Assembly (NCBI GenBank): GCA_000751295.2
Contig: CCMO02000002.1
Span: 518,501-582,500 of the forward strand
Length of the DNA stretch: 64,000 nt
Source: a bacterium YEK0313
Lineage (GTDB): Bacteria > Pseudomonadota > Alphaproteobacteria > Rhizobiales > Phreatobacteraceae
Direction of reading: 5' to 3'
Both the position numbers and the translations under genes were made by a program. How positions within the stretch are numbered: position 1 is the stretch's first letter; each line of letters opens with the position of its first letter. Below the pieces are notes generated by a model. That model was not told where the DNA came from. It saw nothing but the letters and a program-made list of their open reading frames with translations, and searched no databases. Positions 30,722-39,239 of the stretch are shown in pieces.

Positions 30722-32176
30722 TCAGGCCGCGCCGAGCTGGGCGTCGTCGATGACCTCGGCAGGGAACTTGGCTTTCAGGGTCTCGACCAGCGGCGCCATG
30801 CGACTGCCGCGCGACCCCTTGACCATGACGATGTCGCCGGACCTGAGCGTGCGGATCACCTCGGGCTCAAGCTCGGCCGCGGTTGCGGCATAAGCGCCCC
30901 GACGGCCGACTGGCAAGGCCTTCCACAGATTTTCCATCAGGGGGCCGGAGCAGAAGACCAGGTCGACATGGGCATCGGCCAGCGGCCCGGCGAGCCCGGC
31001 ATGCAGCCTTGCGCCCTCGGCGCCGAGCTCCAGCATGTCGCCGAGCACGGCGATCCGGCGCCCGCCCGGCGCCGGCTTGACCGCACCGAGCACGGCGAGC
31101 GCCGCGCGCACGGACACCGGATTGGCGTTGTAGCTTTCGTCGAGCAGGGTGAACTGGCCCTGCGGCAGGCGCCGCAGCAGCCTTTCGCCGCGGCCGGCCA
31201 CCGCCCGCATGTCCGAGAGGGCGAGCGCGGCAATGGCGAGATCAGCGCCGACGAGCTTGGCCGCCGCCAGCACGGCCAGCGAATTCATCGCCAGGTGCCG
31301 GCCGGGCGAACCGAGCTTGTAGGCGACCTCCTGGCCGACGATGCTGGCGTGGACGGTGGAATATTGCGCCGACAGCGACACACGCAGCAGCCGGACATCG
31401 GCCTCCTCGTGCTCGCCGAAGGACAGGATCGTGTCGATGCCGGCGGCGCGCGCGGCGCCCGCCAGGCGGTCGAAGAAGCGGCTGTCGCGCGGCAGCACCG
31501 CCGCGCCGCCGTGCTCGACGCCAGCGAAGATCTCGGCCTTCGCATCGGCGATGGCCTCGATCGAGCCGAGATTTTCCACGTGCACGGCCTCGATCGTGGT
31601 GATGACCGCCACGTCCGGGCGCACCATGCGGGTGAGCGGCGTGATCTCGCCGGCATGGTTCATGCCGATCTCGAACACGCCGAACTGGCTCGCCGCGGGC
31701 ATGCGGGCGAGCGTCAGCGGCACGCCGATATGGTTGTTGAAGCTCTTCGGCGGCGCATGGGTGCGGCCTTCGCGCTGGAGCACGTGGGCGAGCGCCTCCT
31801 TGGTCGAGGTCTTGCCGACCGAGCCGGTGACCGCCACGATGCGGGCCGCGGTGCGGGCGCGGGCGGCGATGCCGGCCTTTTCCAGCGCCTTCAGCGGATC
31901 GGCGACGACGAGATAGCGCCCGGCCGGCGCGCCGGCGGCCCATTCCTCCGAGACCACGGCAAAGGCCGCGCCCTTGTCGAGAGCGGCGGCGACGAAGGCA
32001 TGGCCGTCATGGGCGAGGCCCTTCAGCGCCACATAGGCCTCGCCGGGGGTGAGGGTCCGGCTGTCGATGGAAATGTCGGAGACGGTTCGCGCCGGCACGC
32101 CGACGAGGCGCGCGCCCATGGCACGGGCGAGTGCCTCCGTCGTCCAGAGCGGATGGCTCTCGGTCATGGCAGTCAT
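30722..32176 (-). CDS. murF: UDP-MurNAc-tripeptide--D-alanyl-D-alanine ligase MurF
   Basis: 484-aa Mur ligase that adds the D-Ala-D-Ala made by Ddl. The N-terminal domain has [14 protein letters not shown]; the P-loop is [15 protein letters not shown]; the central IGMNHAGEI and the C-terminal [13 protein letters not shown] and GDMLELG are family landmarks. The ATG at 32176 overlaps the murE stop by 4 nt (ATGA); a second ATG follows three codons later. Intact. Confidence 0.97.
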   Translation of the reverse strand: MTAMTESHPLWTTEALARAMGARLVGVPARTVSDISIDSRTLTPGEAYVALKGLAHDGHAFVAAALDKGAAFAVVSEEWAAGAPAGRYLVVADPLKALEKAGIAARARTAARIVAVTGSVGKTSTKEALAHVLQREGRTHAPPKSFNNHIGVPLTLARMPAASQFGVFEIGMNHAGEITPLTRMVRPDVAVITTIEAVHVENLGSIEAIADAKAEIFAGVEHGGAAVLPRDSRFFDRLAGAARAAGIDTILSFGEHEEADVRLLRVSLSAQYSTVHASIVGQEVAYKLGSPGRHLAMNSLAVLAAAKLVGADLAIAALALSDMRAVAGRGERLLRRLPQGQFTLLDESYNANPVSVRAALAVLGAVKPAPGGRRIAVLGDMLELGAEGARLHAGLAGPLADAHVDLVFCSGPLMENLWKALPVGRRGAYAATAAELEPEVIRTLRSGDIVMVKGSRGSRMAPLVETLKAKFPAEVIDDAQLGAA

Positions 32177-33657
32177 GCAGCAGGCCCTTTCGTGGCGGCG
32201 GTCGCCTCGCAGTCGCTGATCGCCTTCGCCGCAACCTCATGGTCGGAGAAGGGCAAGGTCACCGAGCCGACAATCTGGCCGGTTTCGTGGCCTTTTCCGG
32301 CAATGACCAGGAGATCCCCCTCTTTCAGGTCCCGGACCGCCGCGCGGATCGCTTCGGCGCGGTCGCCGATCTCCTCGGCGCCGCGCGCCTCGGCCATGAT
32401 CGCGGCGCGGATGGCGGCCGGATCCTCCGAGCGCGGATTGTCGTCCGTGACGATCACGCGGTCGGCCCGCTCGACCGCGATGCGCCCCATGATCGGGCGC
32501 TTGCCCGGATCGCGGTCGCCGCCGCAGCCGAACACAACGACCAGCCGGCCGGTGGCGAAGGGCCGCGCGGCCTGCAGCACCTTGTCCAGCGCATCGGGCT
32601 TGTGGGCATAGTCGACGACGACGGGCGCGCCGTTCAGCGCGCCGACGAATTCGAGCCGACCCTTGGCGCCTTCGAGCGTCTCCAGCGCGGCGAAGGCCCG
32701 CGCCGGCTGGACGCCGCAGCCGATGGCAAGGCCCGCCGCCACCAGGGCGTTGTCGACCTGGAAGGCGCCGAGCAGTGGAATGCGGATCGAGAAGGTGTCG
32801 CCGAAGCCGGCCAGGCCGACGATCTGGCCGGCGCCGTCGATCGTCTCGGAGAGGATGCGGATGCCGTCGCGCGCATCGTCGGCGCGCCGGCCGATCGCGA
32901 TCAGCCGGAGGCCGCGCGCCCGGGCCGCCTCGGCGAAGGGGCGACCTTCGGGGCCGGCCATGACCACCGCCGTGCCGCCGGCCGGCAGCAGCTCGGTGAA
33001 CAGCCTGAGCTTGGCGGCGCGATAGGCCTCGACCGTCTCGTGATAGTCGAGATGGTCGCGCGACAGATTGGTGAAGGCGGCGGCGGCGATCCTCACCCCG
33101 TCGAGGCGAAACTGGTCGAGCCCGTGGGACGAGGCTTCGAAGGCGAGATGAGTGACGCCCTCGCCGGCGAGCGTGTCGAGCGTCCGGTGCAAGGTCAGCG
33201 GATCGGGCGTGGTCAGGCCGCCATAGACCTGGCCGCTCGGCCTCGTCACGCCGACCGTCCCGATGGAGGCCGCCTGGAAGCCTTCGGCGGCGAAGATCTG
33301 GCGGACGAAGGCGGCGACCGAGGTCTTGCCGGACGTGCCGGTCACCGCGGCGATGGTCGCGGGCTGGCGCGGATAGAAGCGGCTCGCGGCGAGCGCGAGG
33401 CTCAGCCGGCCATTGGCGACCTTGACGACCGGGACCCCGGCCACCGCCGCGGGCGCGTCGGCATTGTCGGTGACGATGGCGGTGGCGCCGGCCTTCGCCG
33501 CGGCCTCGGCATAGGCCATGCCGTCGACCTTTTCGCCCTTCAGCGCGAAAAACACCGTGCCCGGGCGCACCTGGCGGCTGTCGGCGGTGAGACCGGCGAG
33601 GCCGAGCGTCGCGAGCGCCGACGGTGTTTCGTCTTTCAGGAGAGCGGCAAGATCCAT
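32173..33657 (-). CDS. murE: UDP-MurNAc-L-Ala-D-Glu--meso-diaminopimelate ligase MurE
   Basis: 494-aa Mur ligase. The N-terminal domain has TADSRQVRPGTVFFAL; the P-loop is AVTGTSGKTSVAAF; the central motif FTNLSRDHLDYH includes the carbamylated-lysine region downstream. The C-terminal DNPRSEDP motif is the signature for meso-diaminopimelate as substrate, so the peptidoglycan is of the Gram-negative DAP type. A 75-bp gap separates it from ftsI. Confidence 0.97.
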   Translation of the reverse strand: MDLAALLKDETPSALATLGLAGLTADSRQVRPGTVFFALKGEKVDGMAYAEAAAKAGATAIVTDNADAPAAVAGVPVVKVANGRLSLALAASRFYPRQPATIAAVTGTSGKTSVAAFVRQIFAAEGFQAASIGTVGVTRPSGQVYGGLTTPDPLTLHRTLDTLAGEGVTHLAFEASSHGLDQFRLDGVRIAAAAFTNLSRDHLDYHETVEAYRAAKLRLFTELLPAGGTAVVMAGPEGRPFAEAARARGLRLIAIGRRADDARDGIRILSETIDGAGQIVGLAGFGDTFSIRIPLLGAFQVDNALVAAGLAIGCGVQPARAFAALETLEGAKGRLEFVGALNGAPVVVDYAHKPDALDKVLQAARPFATGRLVVVFGCGGDRDPGKRPIMGRIAVERADRVIVTDDNPRSEDPAAIRAAIMAEARGAEEIGDRAEAIRAAVRDLKEGDLLVIAGKGHETGQIVGSVTLPFSDHEVAAKAISDCEATAATKGPAA

Positions 33658-33732
33658 GATGGCTTCGGCCAGGCGAATGAAGGGACAAGCCCGGGCAGGC
33701 CCGGGACGCGGAATGCACTGCGCGGCGGCCGG

Positions 33733-35526
33733 CTACCGGCCGCCGGGACCACGATAGCCGACCTGGATCGCCTGCGCCGCCGGGGCCATGTCGAAACGCG
33801 GCTGCAGGCCGAGCAACGGCGCGGCGCGGGCGATCACCCGGCCGGCGGTCGGCGCGGCATTGAAGCCGGCCGTCGCCAGGCCATGCGTCTCGGGAATTCC
33901 TTTCGGCTCGTCGAGCGTGATCAGCAGGATGTAGCGCGGCTGATCGGCCGGGAACACCGCCATGAACGAATTGAGCAGCCGGTCCTTGGCATAGCGGCCG
34001 CCGATGACCTTTTCGGCAGTGCCGGTCTTGCCGCCGACATAATAGCCCTCGACGTCGGCGCGCCGGCCCGATCCGCGCTCGGCGTTGAGGCGCATCAGGA
34101 AGCGCATATTGGCCGAGGTTTCCGGCCGGATGACGCGGGTCGCGACCGCGCGGGCCTGTTCCGGCGTGCGGCGCAGGAAGGTCGGGGTGATCAAGAGGCC
34201 GCCATTGACCAGCGCCGCCGTGCCCATGACCGCCTGGAGCGGGGCGACCGACAGGCCATGGCCGAAGGAGACGGTGGCCGTGGTGATCTCGGCCCAGCGG
34301 CGCGGCAGCAGCGGCGCCGCGCTTTCCGGCAGTTCGGTCTGCAGGCGGGTGAGCTGGCCCATGCGGCGCAGGAAGGCGCGCTGGTGCTCGCCGCCGAGCG
34401 CGAGCGCCAGCCGGCTGGTACCGATATTGGAGGAATAGGTGAAGACTTCCGGCAGCGTCAGCACGCGGCGCTGGGCGTGGAAGTCCTTCACCTGGTGCCG
34501 GCCGATCGAAAAGGGAAAGCGGGCATCGATCGCCGAATTGATGTTGAAGCGCCCGGAATCCATCGCCATGGCGAGGGTCAGCGCCTTCATGACCGAACCC
34601 ATCTCGAACACGCCCGTCGTCAGGCGGTTGATCCGGTCGTCGCCGTGCGAGCCGCCGGGATGGTTCGGATCGTAATCGGGGATCGAGGCCATGGCGATGA
34701 TCTCGCCGGTGTCGACATCCATGATCACGCCGGCCGCGGCCTTGGCCCGGAAGCGCTGGAAGGCCTTCAGCATTTCGTCGCGCAGCACGTGCTGCACGCG
34801 CAGGTCGATGGAGAGCTGGACCGGCTCCTGGTTGCGGCTGGTGGCGAAGCCGGCGCGGTGCAGCTCGGCCAGGCCGCGCCGGTCGATATAGCGCTCGAGG
34901 CCGGCAATGCCCTGGTTGTCGATGTCGACATGGCCGAGCACGTGCGACAGGGTCGGGCCGTTCGGGTAGGAGCGCTTGGCCTCGCGCAGGAAGCCAATGC
35001 CGGGAATGCCGAGGCGATGGATCTGCGCCTGCTGCTCGCGGGTGATCTCGCGGCGCAGCCAGACGAAACCCTTGCCCGAGCGCAGGCGCTCGCGCACCTC
35101 GCGCTGGTCGAGGTCCGGCAGAACGGCGGTGAGCAGCTCGGTCGCCTCGTCGACATCGAAGCTCGCGGCCAGCTTGCGCGGCTCGGCGAACAGCGACTGG
35201 GTGCGAATGTCGGTCGCCAGCACCTCGCCGTTGCGGTCGATGATGTCGGGACGGGCCGAGGACACGGCGTCCTGCGCCCGGCCGGCATTGCGCTGCGCCG
35301 GGTCGCCATTGACCGCGTAGAGGACCATGGCGGTGGCGATGACCAGGTAGAGGCCGCCGAAGCCGACCATGGCGAGGCCGACCCGCGCCTTGGCCTTCTT
35401 CAGGCGCTCGGCCTGGGGTCCGGCGAGCAGCCAGGCGAAGAACAGGCGCGCGCGCATGAGGAAACGTGGCCGCAGCGCCTGCATGCCCCGCCCGGCCCCG
35501 GTTTCGACGGCCGCATTCGGTTCCAT
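33733..35526 (-). CDS. ftsI: septal penicillin-binding protein FtsI (PBP3)
   Basis: 597-aa class B PBP that cross-links septal peptidoglycan with FtsW. A cytoplasmic N terminus and one membrane span (about 52-70) precede the pedestal domain; the transpeptidase domain has the three active-site motifs: S-x-x-K in FEMGSVMKA, S-x-N in TYSSNIG and KTG in GGKTGTAEK. The ATG overlaps the ftsL stop by 1 nt (TGATG). All catalytic residues are present. Order ftsL-ftsI-murE is canonical. Confidence 0.97.
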   Translation of the reverse strand: MEPNAAVETGAGRGMQALRPRFLMRARLFFAWLLAGPQAERLKKAKARVGLAMVGFGGLYLVIATAMVLYAVNGDPAQRNAGRAQDAVSSARPDIIDRNGEVLATDIRTQSLFAEPRKLAASFDVDEATELLTAVLPDLDQREVRERLRSGKGFVWLRREITREQQAQIHRLGIPGIGFLREAKRSYPNGPTLSHVLGHVDIDNQGIAGLERYIDRRGLAELHRAGFATSRNQEPVQLSIDLRVQHVLRDEMLKAFQRFRAKAAAGVIMDVDTGEIIAMASIPDYDPNHPGGSHGDDRINRLTTGVFEMGSVMKALTLAMAMDSGRFNINSAIDARFPFSIGRHQVKDFHAQRRVLTLPEVFTYSSNIGTSRLALALGGEHQRAFLRRMGQLTRLQTELPESAAPLLPRRWAEITTATVSFGHGLSVAPLQAVMGTAALVNGGLLITPTFLRRTPEQARAVATRVIRPETSANMRFLMRLNAERGSGRRADVEGYYVGGKTGTAEKVIGGRYAKDRLLNSFMAVFPADQPRYILLITLDEPKGIPETHGLATAGFNAAPTAGRVIARAAPLLGLQPRFDMAPAAQAIQVGYRGPGGR

Positions 35527-35933
35527 CAACGCGCTCCCTGCTGCGGCCGGCGGGGCGGCACGGGGGTGCCGCGGGTCGAACCGGTGATCGTCGGATCGGC
35601 GAGGCCGCCGCCGTCCATGGCCTCCAGCATCGAGCCGATCGGATCGGGGTCGACATAGGGCTTGTCGGGCAGATTGGTCAGCGTGCTCATCTGGTCGATG
35701 GCGAGCGGCCGCAGGCTCAGATGGCGCTCGGCGAGCGCCTGCAGGCGGTCCGGACGGTTGAGCCTTGCCCATTGCGCCTTCAGCTCGGCGATCGCCTCGC
35801 GCTCGCGGTTGATCTCGAGCTTGAGCTTGGCGACCTCCTCGGCATGGCGCGTCGCTTCGTATTTGACGCGATAGACCACGACCGCGGCGACGATCAGCGT
35901 GGCGATGACGAGGATATGGAGAAAGCGCATCAT
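35526..35933 (-). CDS. ftsL: cell division protein FtsL
   Basis: 135-aa bitopic protein. After MMRF comes a membrane span (about 4-22, [17 protein letters not shown]), a coiled coil (about 25-60, [23 protein letters not shown]), and the [22 protein letters not shown] segment typical of alphaproteobacterial FtsL. A proline-rich tail ends the protein. Its first ATG overlaps the rsmH stop by 4 nt (ATGA), so normal expression would be coupled to rsmH translation, which is now interrupted by the insertion element upstream. Confidence 0.9.
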   Translation of the reverse strand: MMRFLHILVIATLIVAAVVVYRVKYEATRHAEEVAKLKLEINREREAIAELKAQWARLNRPDRLQALAERHLSLRPLAIDQMSTLTNLPDKPYVDPDPIGSMLEAMDGGGLADPTITGSTRGTPVPPRRPQQGAR

Positions 35934-36415
35934 GACCGCGCCTCCCGGGCCGGGGCGCCGGTTCGCACGGCGGCGCGCAGCTTGGCCGAGCGGGCGCGCG
36001 GATTGGCCGCCGCCTCGGCTTCGCCAGCCGCCACCGCCTTGCGGCCGAGAAGGGTGAAGGTCGGCTCGGCGACCGCCGCGGCCGGGGCGTGGCGCGAGCC
36101 GCCCGCGCTGACCGCGGAGCGCTGGCCGAGGAACTGCTTGACGATGCGGTCCTCGAGCGAATGGAAGGTGACGACGACGAGGCGTCCGCCGGGTTTCAGG
36201 ATCCGCTCGGCGGCCGCCAGTGCCTGCTCGAGCTCGGCAAGCTCCTCGTTCACGGCGATGCGCAGCGCCTGGAAGGTGCGGGTCGCCGGGTGGATGTCGC
36301 CGGGCTTGCCGCGCACGACGCGGGCGACGATGTCGGCGAGCCGGCGCGTCGTCTCGATCGGCTGCAGCGCCCGCTCGCGCACGATCGCCTTGGCAATCGG
36401 CCGCGACAGGCGCTC
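35930..36415 (-). pseudogene. rsmH: rsmH 3' fragment (16S rRNA m4C1402 methyltransferase, C-terminal part)
   Basis: Encodes the last 161 residues of RsmH, starting at the [12 protein letters not shown] helix and including the [23 protein letters not shown] strand that completes the methyltransferase fold. It is separated from its 5' part by an IS110-family element. Codon phase is preserved: 162 codons here (with stop) plus 168 in the 5' part make an unbroken 330-codon gene once the element and one CT copy are removed. An open frame runs into it from the element but has no obvious start signal. It could be translated only by chance initiation, so I treat it as broken. Confidence 0.93.
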
Positions 36416-36447
36416 CTTGTATTGGAAAAACCTGCCAGACTGAGGCC

Positions 36448-36628
36448 GTCCCTCGTTGAGGGGGATGCCGGATCCGAGGCGGCCACCTCGGATCCGGCGG
36501 CGGCCGTTTGATCGTTCGCGCCTGAGCCGTTTCGGGCTGTTGGTGAGCAAGATCACGGTCGCCCTCTTCATCGGACCCGGATGGTTGAAAGAACACCAGG
36601 TTCGCATCGCAAGGATGGGACGACGAAG
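36448..36628 (+). ncRNA. predicted bridge RNA of the IS110 element
   Basis: In IS110 elements the left end encodes a bridge RNA that pairs with target and donor DNA. Hand folding gives: hairpin CCCTC/GAGGG (36450-36462); a perfect 13-bp hairpin (36467-36498); a target-loop candidate closed by CCG/CGG and TGATC/GATCA (36504-36513 with 36551-36558) around an AGCC/GGCT hairpin; and a donor-loop candidate closed by 36566-36578 with 36617-36628, ending at the transposase ATG. Left target guide CGCGCCT (36517-36523) matches the site CGCTCCT at 36411-36417 at 6 of 7. Right target guide TGGTGAG (36541-36547) is fully complementary to 37589-37595. Left donor guide ATGGTTG (36581-36587) equals 37582-37588. 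Right donor guide CAAG (36610-36613) pairs with CTTG at 36416-36419. The 5' end is uncertain. Confidence 0.75.
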
Positions 36629-37582
36629 ATGGCAAAGACTAACACGAAAGTGGCCGGGATCGACACGGCCAAGGCCAAGCTGGACATCGCTGTTCATGGC
36701 AGCACCGAGCTCTGGCAGGTGCCGAACGACAAGGACGGCTGGCGCCAATTGGCCGGCCTGTTGAAAGCACAAAACGTCAAACGCATCGGCATCGAAGCGA
36801 CCGGCGGCTATGAGCGCGGCGTTGTCGAGGCGCTGCGCGCATACGGCTTCACCGTCTCGGTGATCCAGCCGCTGCAGATCAAGGCCTTTGCTCTAGCACG
36901 ATTGCGACGAGCCAAGACTGATGAGCTGGATGCGCGCTTGATCGCAGCCTTCACCGCCCTCATGGACGGCGATCGGTCGCCACCCGATCGACGTTTTTCC
37001 CCCTTTGCCGACCGCCTCACCTTCATCGAGCAGGCCGAGGAGGACTACAAGCGCGCCAAGACCCGGCTCGAGCATCAGCGCGACCCGCGATTGCGGGCCA
37101 AGCTGGAGGCCGATGCCAGAGCCGCCAAGCGGCGGGTCACCTATGAAGTGGCCCGGCTCGACGCCGACCTGCGCCGTCATGCCGATCTGGCTGCTCGCCT
37201 CGACCTGGTGCTGACCATCGAGGGGATCGGCCTGCGCACCGCTCTGGCACTGATCATCGGCATGCCGGAACTGGGCCGGATCTCCCGCGAGCAGGCCGCC
37301 TCTCTGGCAGGCCTTGCCCCTTTTGACGACACAAGCGCTGGCCGCGTCGGCGAGGCCCATATCGCCGGCGGCCGCGCTCGCGTCCGTACTGCGCTCTATG
37401 CCGCGGCCTTGCCCGCCGCCTACAAATGGAACCCGGCCTTGATCGCACTGCGCACTCGCCTCGTCGACCAAGGAAAGGCGCATAAAAGCGCCCTCATCGC
37501 CTGCGCCCGAAAGCTCCTCATCTTCGCAAATGCCGTTCTGCAGCGCGGACAGCCTTGGGAAAAACGGCCGCTCAAATCCTAA
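36629..37582 (+). CDS. IS110-family transposase/recombinase (DEDD)
   Basis: 317-aa RNA-guided-type recombinase. The N-terminal RuvC-like (DEDD) domain shows D12 ([16 protein letters not shown]), E56 (GIEATGGYE), D98 and D101 ([11 protein letters not shown]). A helical linker (about 125-190) follows. The C-terminal Tnp domain (about 190-290) has the TIEGIG motif, [15 protein letters not shown] with candidate catalytic serine S236, and the [12 protein letters not shown] helix. Length is normal for the family and no residue is missing, so it may be active. The ATG follows AAGGATGGG; longer frames upstream run through the RNA region. It is transcribed against the dcw operon. Confidence 0.93.
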   Translation: MAKTNTKVAGIDTAKAKLDIAVHGSTELWQVPNDKDGWRQLAGLLKAQNVKRIGIEATGGYERGVVEALRAYGFTVSVIQPLQIKAFALARLRRAKTDELDARLIAAFTALMDGDRSPPDRRFSPFADRLTFIEQAEEDYKRAKTRLEHQRDPRLRAKLEADARAAKRRVTYEVARLDADLRRHADLAARLDLVLTIEGIGLRTALALIIGMPELGRISREQAASLAGLAPFDDTSAGRVGEAHIAGGRARVRTALYAAALPAAYKWNPALIALRTRLVDQGKAHKSALIACARKLLIFANAVLQRGQPWEKRPLKS

Positions 37583-37588
37583 TGGTTG

Positions 37589-38092
37589 CTCACCATAGCG
37601 ATAGATGAGGTCGGCAAGCTCGGCCTCGGGCAGGCGCGCGACGAGATCGGCGGCGCTTTCGCCCGATATCGCCATGCGCATGTCGAGCGGGCCGTCGAAA
37701 CGGAACGAGAAGCCGCGTTCGGCTTCGTCGAGCTGCATGGAGGAGACCCCGATGTCGAGCACCACCGCATCGACCGCCGGGTGGCCGCGCTCGCGTGCAA
37801 TGGCGTCGAGCTGCGAGAAGCGGCCCTCGACGAGATCGAGCCGGCCTTGGGACGCGGCGACCAGCGCGGCGCCGCCGGCGATCGCCGTCGGGTCGCGATC
37901 GATGGCAAGGACCTCAGTGCCGCCGGCATCGAGAATGGCGCGGCTATAGCCGCCGGCGCCGAAGGTGCCGTCGATGACGGTCGCGCCGGGCTCCAGGGCG
38001 AGCGCCGTCATGACCTCGGCGAGCAGGACGGGAACGTGACGGGCCGGTCCGCCAGCGGCATCGCTCCCTGCCTTGCCGCGACCCGTCGTCAT
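37589..38092 (-). pseudogene. rsmH: rsmH 5' fragment (16S rRNA m4C1402 methyltransferase, N-terminal part)
   Basis: Encodes the first 168 residues of Rsm[14 protein letters not shown], the SAM-binding [13 protein letters not shown] and AIDRDPTAI, then [28 protein letters not shown], up to LIYRYGE. The ATG follows a well-placed GGAG. The frame then runs antisense through the transposase to 36893, giving a 399-aa chimera without the methyltransferase C terminus. RsmH adds N4-methyl to C1402 in the ribosomal P site and is conserved but dispensable in E. coli. It should start the dcw cluster; no mraZ precedes it. Confidence 0.93.
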
Positions 38093-38446
38093 GAAGACAC
38101 TCCCACACCTCGCCTGGTTCGATCGCGCCGTTGCCGATCGCGCCCGAAAGCCGGACGCGAGCCGTCGCCGCCCGTTCCCCGCGCTGGCCTCGCGCGGGAC
38201 TGGCATCGTCGAAAAGAGCTCGTATTCGACCGGCATGGCTTCACGGGCGTCGGTGACGATCACGCCCGAGGACGCCCATGTCGCAGGTCCGCGTCGTCAA
38301 CGCTTCATTAGCGCGATGCGCGGTTAACAAACGGTTTCGGCAAGACTTTGGTGACCATTTCCGGGCCGGAAAAGGCTGTGCCCGGCGCCGGGGGCGGCCG
38401 GGCCGGGCACAAAAGGGCTCGCGGGGCGCGAAAAGCGCCGCGAGGG
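38093..38446. other. 354-bp intergenic region ahead of rsmH, no mraZ
   Basis: This is where mraZ would be expected. No frame on either strand resembles MraZ. The region should carry the dcw promoter. An AT-richer patch at about 38300-38350 contains, on the minus strand, TTGCCG and GTTAAC words, and a single TGGGA word sits just before rsmH, but I cannot name a promoter with confidence. Toward hdeD there are strong GC hairpins, the nearer of which is listed as a terminator. Confidence 0.6.
38411..38444 (-). terminator. probable intrinsic terminator after hdeD
   Basis: On the minus strand, immediately after the hdeD stop, a GC-rich hairpin (CTCGCGGCGC, TTTTC loop, GCGCCCCGCGAG with one bulge) is followed by CCCTTTT. 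A second long GC hairpin lies further on. It would insulate the dcw promoter from hdeD transcription. The T-run is short, so efficiency is uncertain. Confidence 0.6.
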
Positions 38447-39139
38447 TCAGCTGCCGGTAGGTGCCGAGGGGGCAGGCGGCGCAGGCGGTGCTGGCGGCGC
38501 GGCCGGGGGCGGTGCTGCCGGCGGCGGTTCGGCAGTGGCGGCGGGCGCGGCCGGCCGCGGCTTGACGCCGTCGAAAGTGGAGCGCACGGCCTGGGCCAGC
38601 ATCACATAGGACCAGCCCTGGAAGATCAGCTCGATCGCCAGGAAGGTGCCGAGCACCCAGATCGACGACATCGGCCATTGCGCGACGATGAGCGCGCCGA
38701 GCACCAGCGAGAGCAGGCCGGAGATCAGCACCCAGACCCAGACCGGGGACGGCCGGACCTGGAAGGCCATGATGATGCGCAGGATGCCGACCGCGATCAG
38801 CGCCGAGCCGGCGAGCAGCGTGAGCGCGGCGAGCGCCGAGATCGGATTATAAAAAACCAGCGCGCCGGTGATGATGTAGAGCAGGGCCACCAGGAGCATC
38901 AGGACGCGGCTCTTCCAGCCTTCGCGCCGGAACGCGTCAGCCGCCAGCACGCCGCCGCCGACCAGCATCATGGCGCCGAACGACAGGGCGCTGGCAATGC
39001 TGAACAGGAAGGTCAGCACCAGGCCGACCATGCCGAGCAGGATCAGGATAATGCCGGCGCCCATCAGCCAGCCCCAGTTGCGGCGGAGCGGAATAAGGTG
39101 GGAGCCAAGGGAATGTCCGGTGTGCGCGGTCTCTGTCAT
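38447..39139 (-). CDS. HdeD-family acid-resistance membrane protein
   Basis: 230-aa inner-membrane protein with six predicted spans in three pairs (about 23-45, 48-68, 80-100, 105-125, 135-155, 160-182), the layout of HdeD/DUF308 proteins. The last 45 residues are a low-complexity Ala/Pro tail that is unusual for the family and encoded by imperfect GC repeats. HdeD is linked to acid resistance in E. coli; the role here is unknown. It is followed by a probable terminator and then the dcw promoter region. Confidence 0.85.
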   Translation of the reverse strand: MTETAHTGHSLGSHLIPLRRNWGWLMGAGIILILLGMVGLVLTFLFSIASALSFGAMMLVGGGVLAADAFRREGWKSRVLMLLVALLYIITGALVFYNPISALAALTLLAGSALIAVGILRIIMAFQVRPSPVWVWVLISGLLSLVLGALIVAQWPMSSIWVLGTFLAIELIFQGWSYVMLAQAVRSTFDGVKPRPAAPAATAEPPPAAPPPAAPPAPPAPPAPSAPTGS

Positions 39140-39239
39140 AGGAAACTCTCCCGGTTATGCAGGCTCAGAATGCGCGTTCCCGGGGCAAAGTCCAGGCATG
39201 ACACGGTGCCGCCAAGCGGCAGGTGCGGCCTTCGGGGCG

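Larger units (their letters stand above)
36418..37590 (+). mobile_element. IS110-family insertion sequence inside rsmH
   Basis: About 1.17 kb element flanked by the dinucleotide CT on both sides (36416-36417 and 37589-37590). It carries one transposase gene of the DEDD type, a 211-bp 5' non-coding end and only 6 bp after the transposase stop before the right-hand core. It has no long terminal inverted repeats, as expected for IS110. The boundaries rest on rsmH: deleting the element with one CT restores the YGEERLSRP motif and a 330-codon frame. The long 5' end marks the IS110 group rather than IS1111, whose RNA lies downstream. The insertion looks recent because the rsmH halves show no decay. 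Confidence 0.93.

Noticed and set aside
32131..35658. Very long plus-strand open frame (over 1,100 codons) opposite murE and ftsI
   Set aside because: It is the GC-skew shadow of well-conserved minus-strand genes; its translation has no recognisable domain. The same applies to long plus-strand frames at 2368-4047, 4019-6397, 11307-13439, 14201-15988, 18374-20323, 24431-26197, 28165-30753 and 30647-32611.
36893..37588. Minus-strand frame fused to the rsmH 5' fragment
   Set aside because: It is antisense to the transposase and arises only because the rsmH frame stays open through the element.
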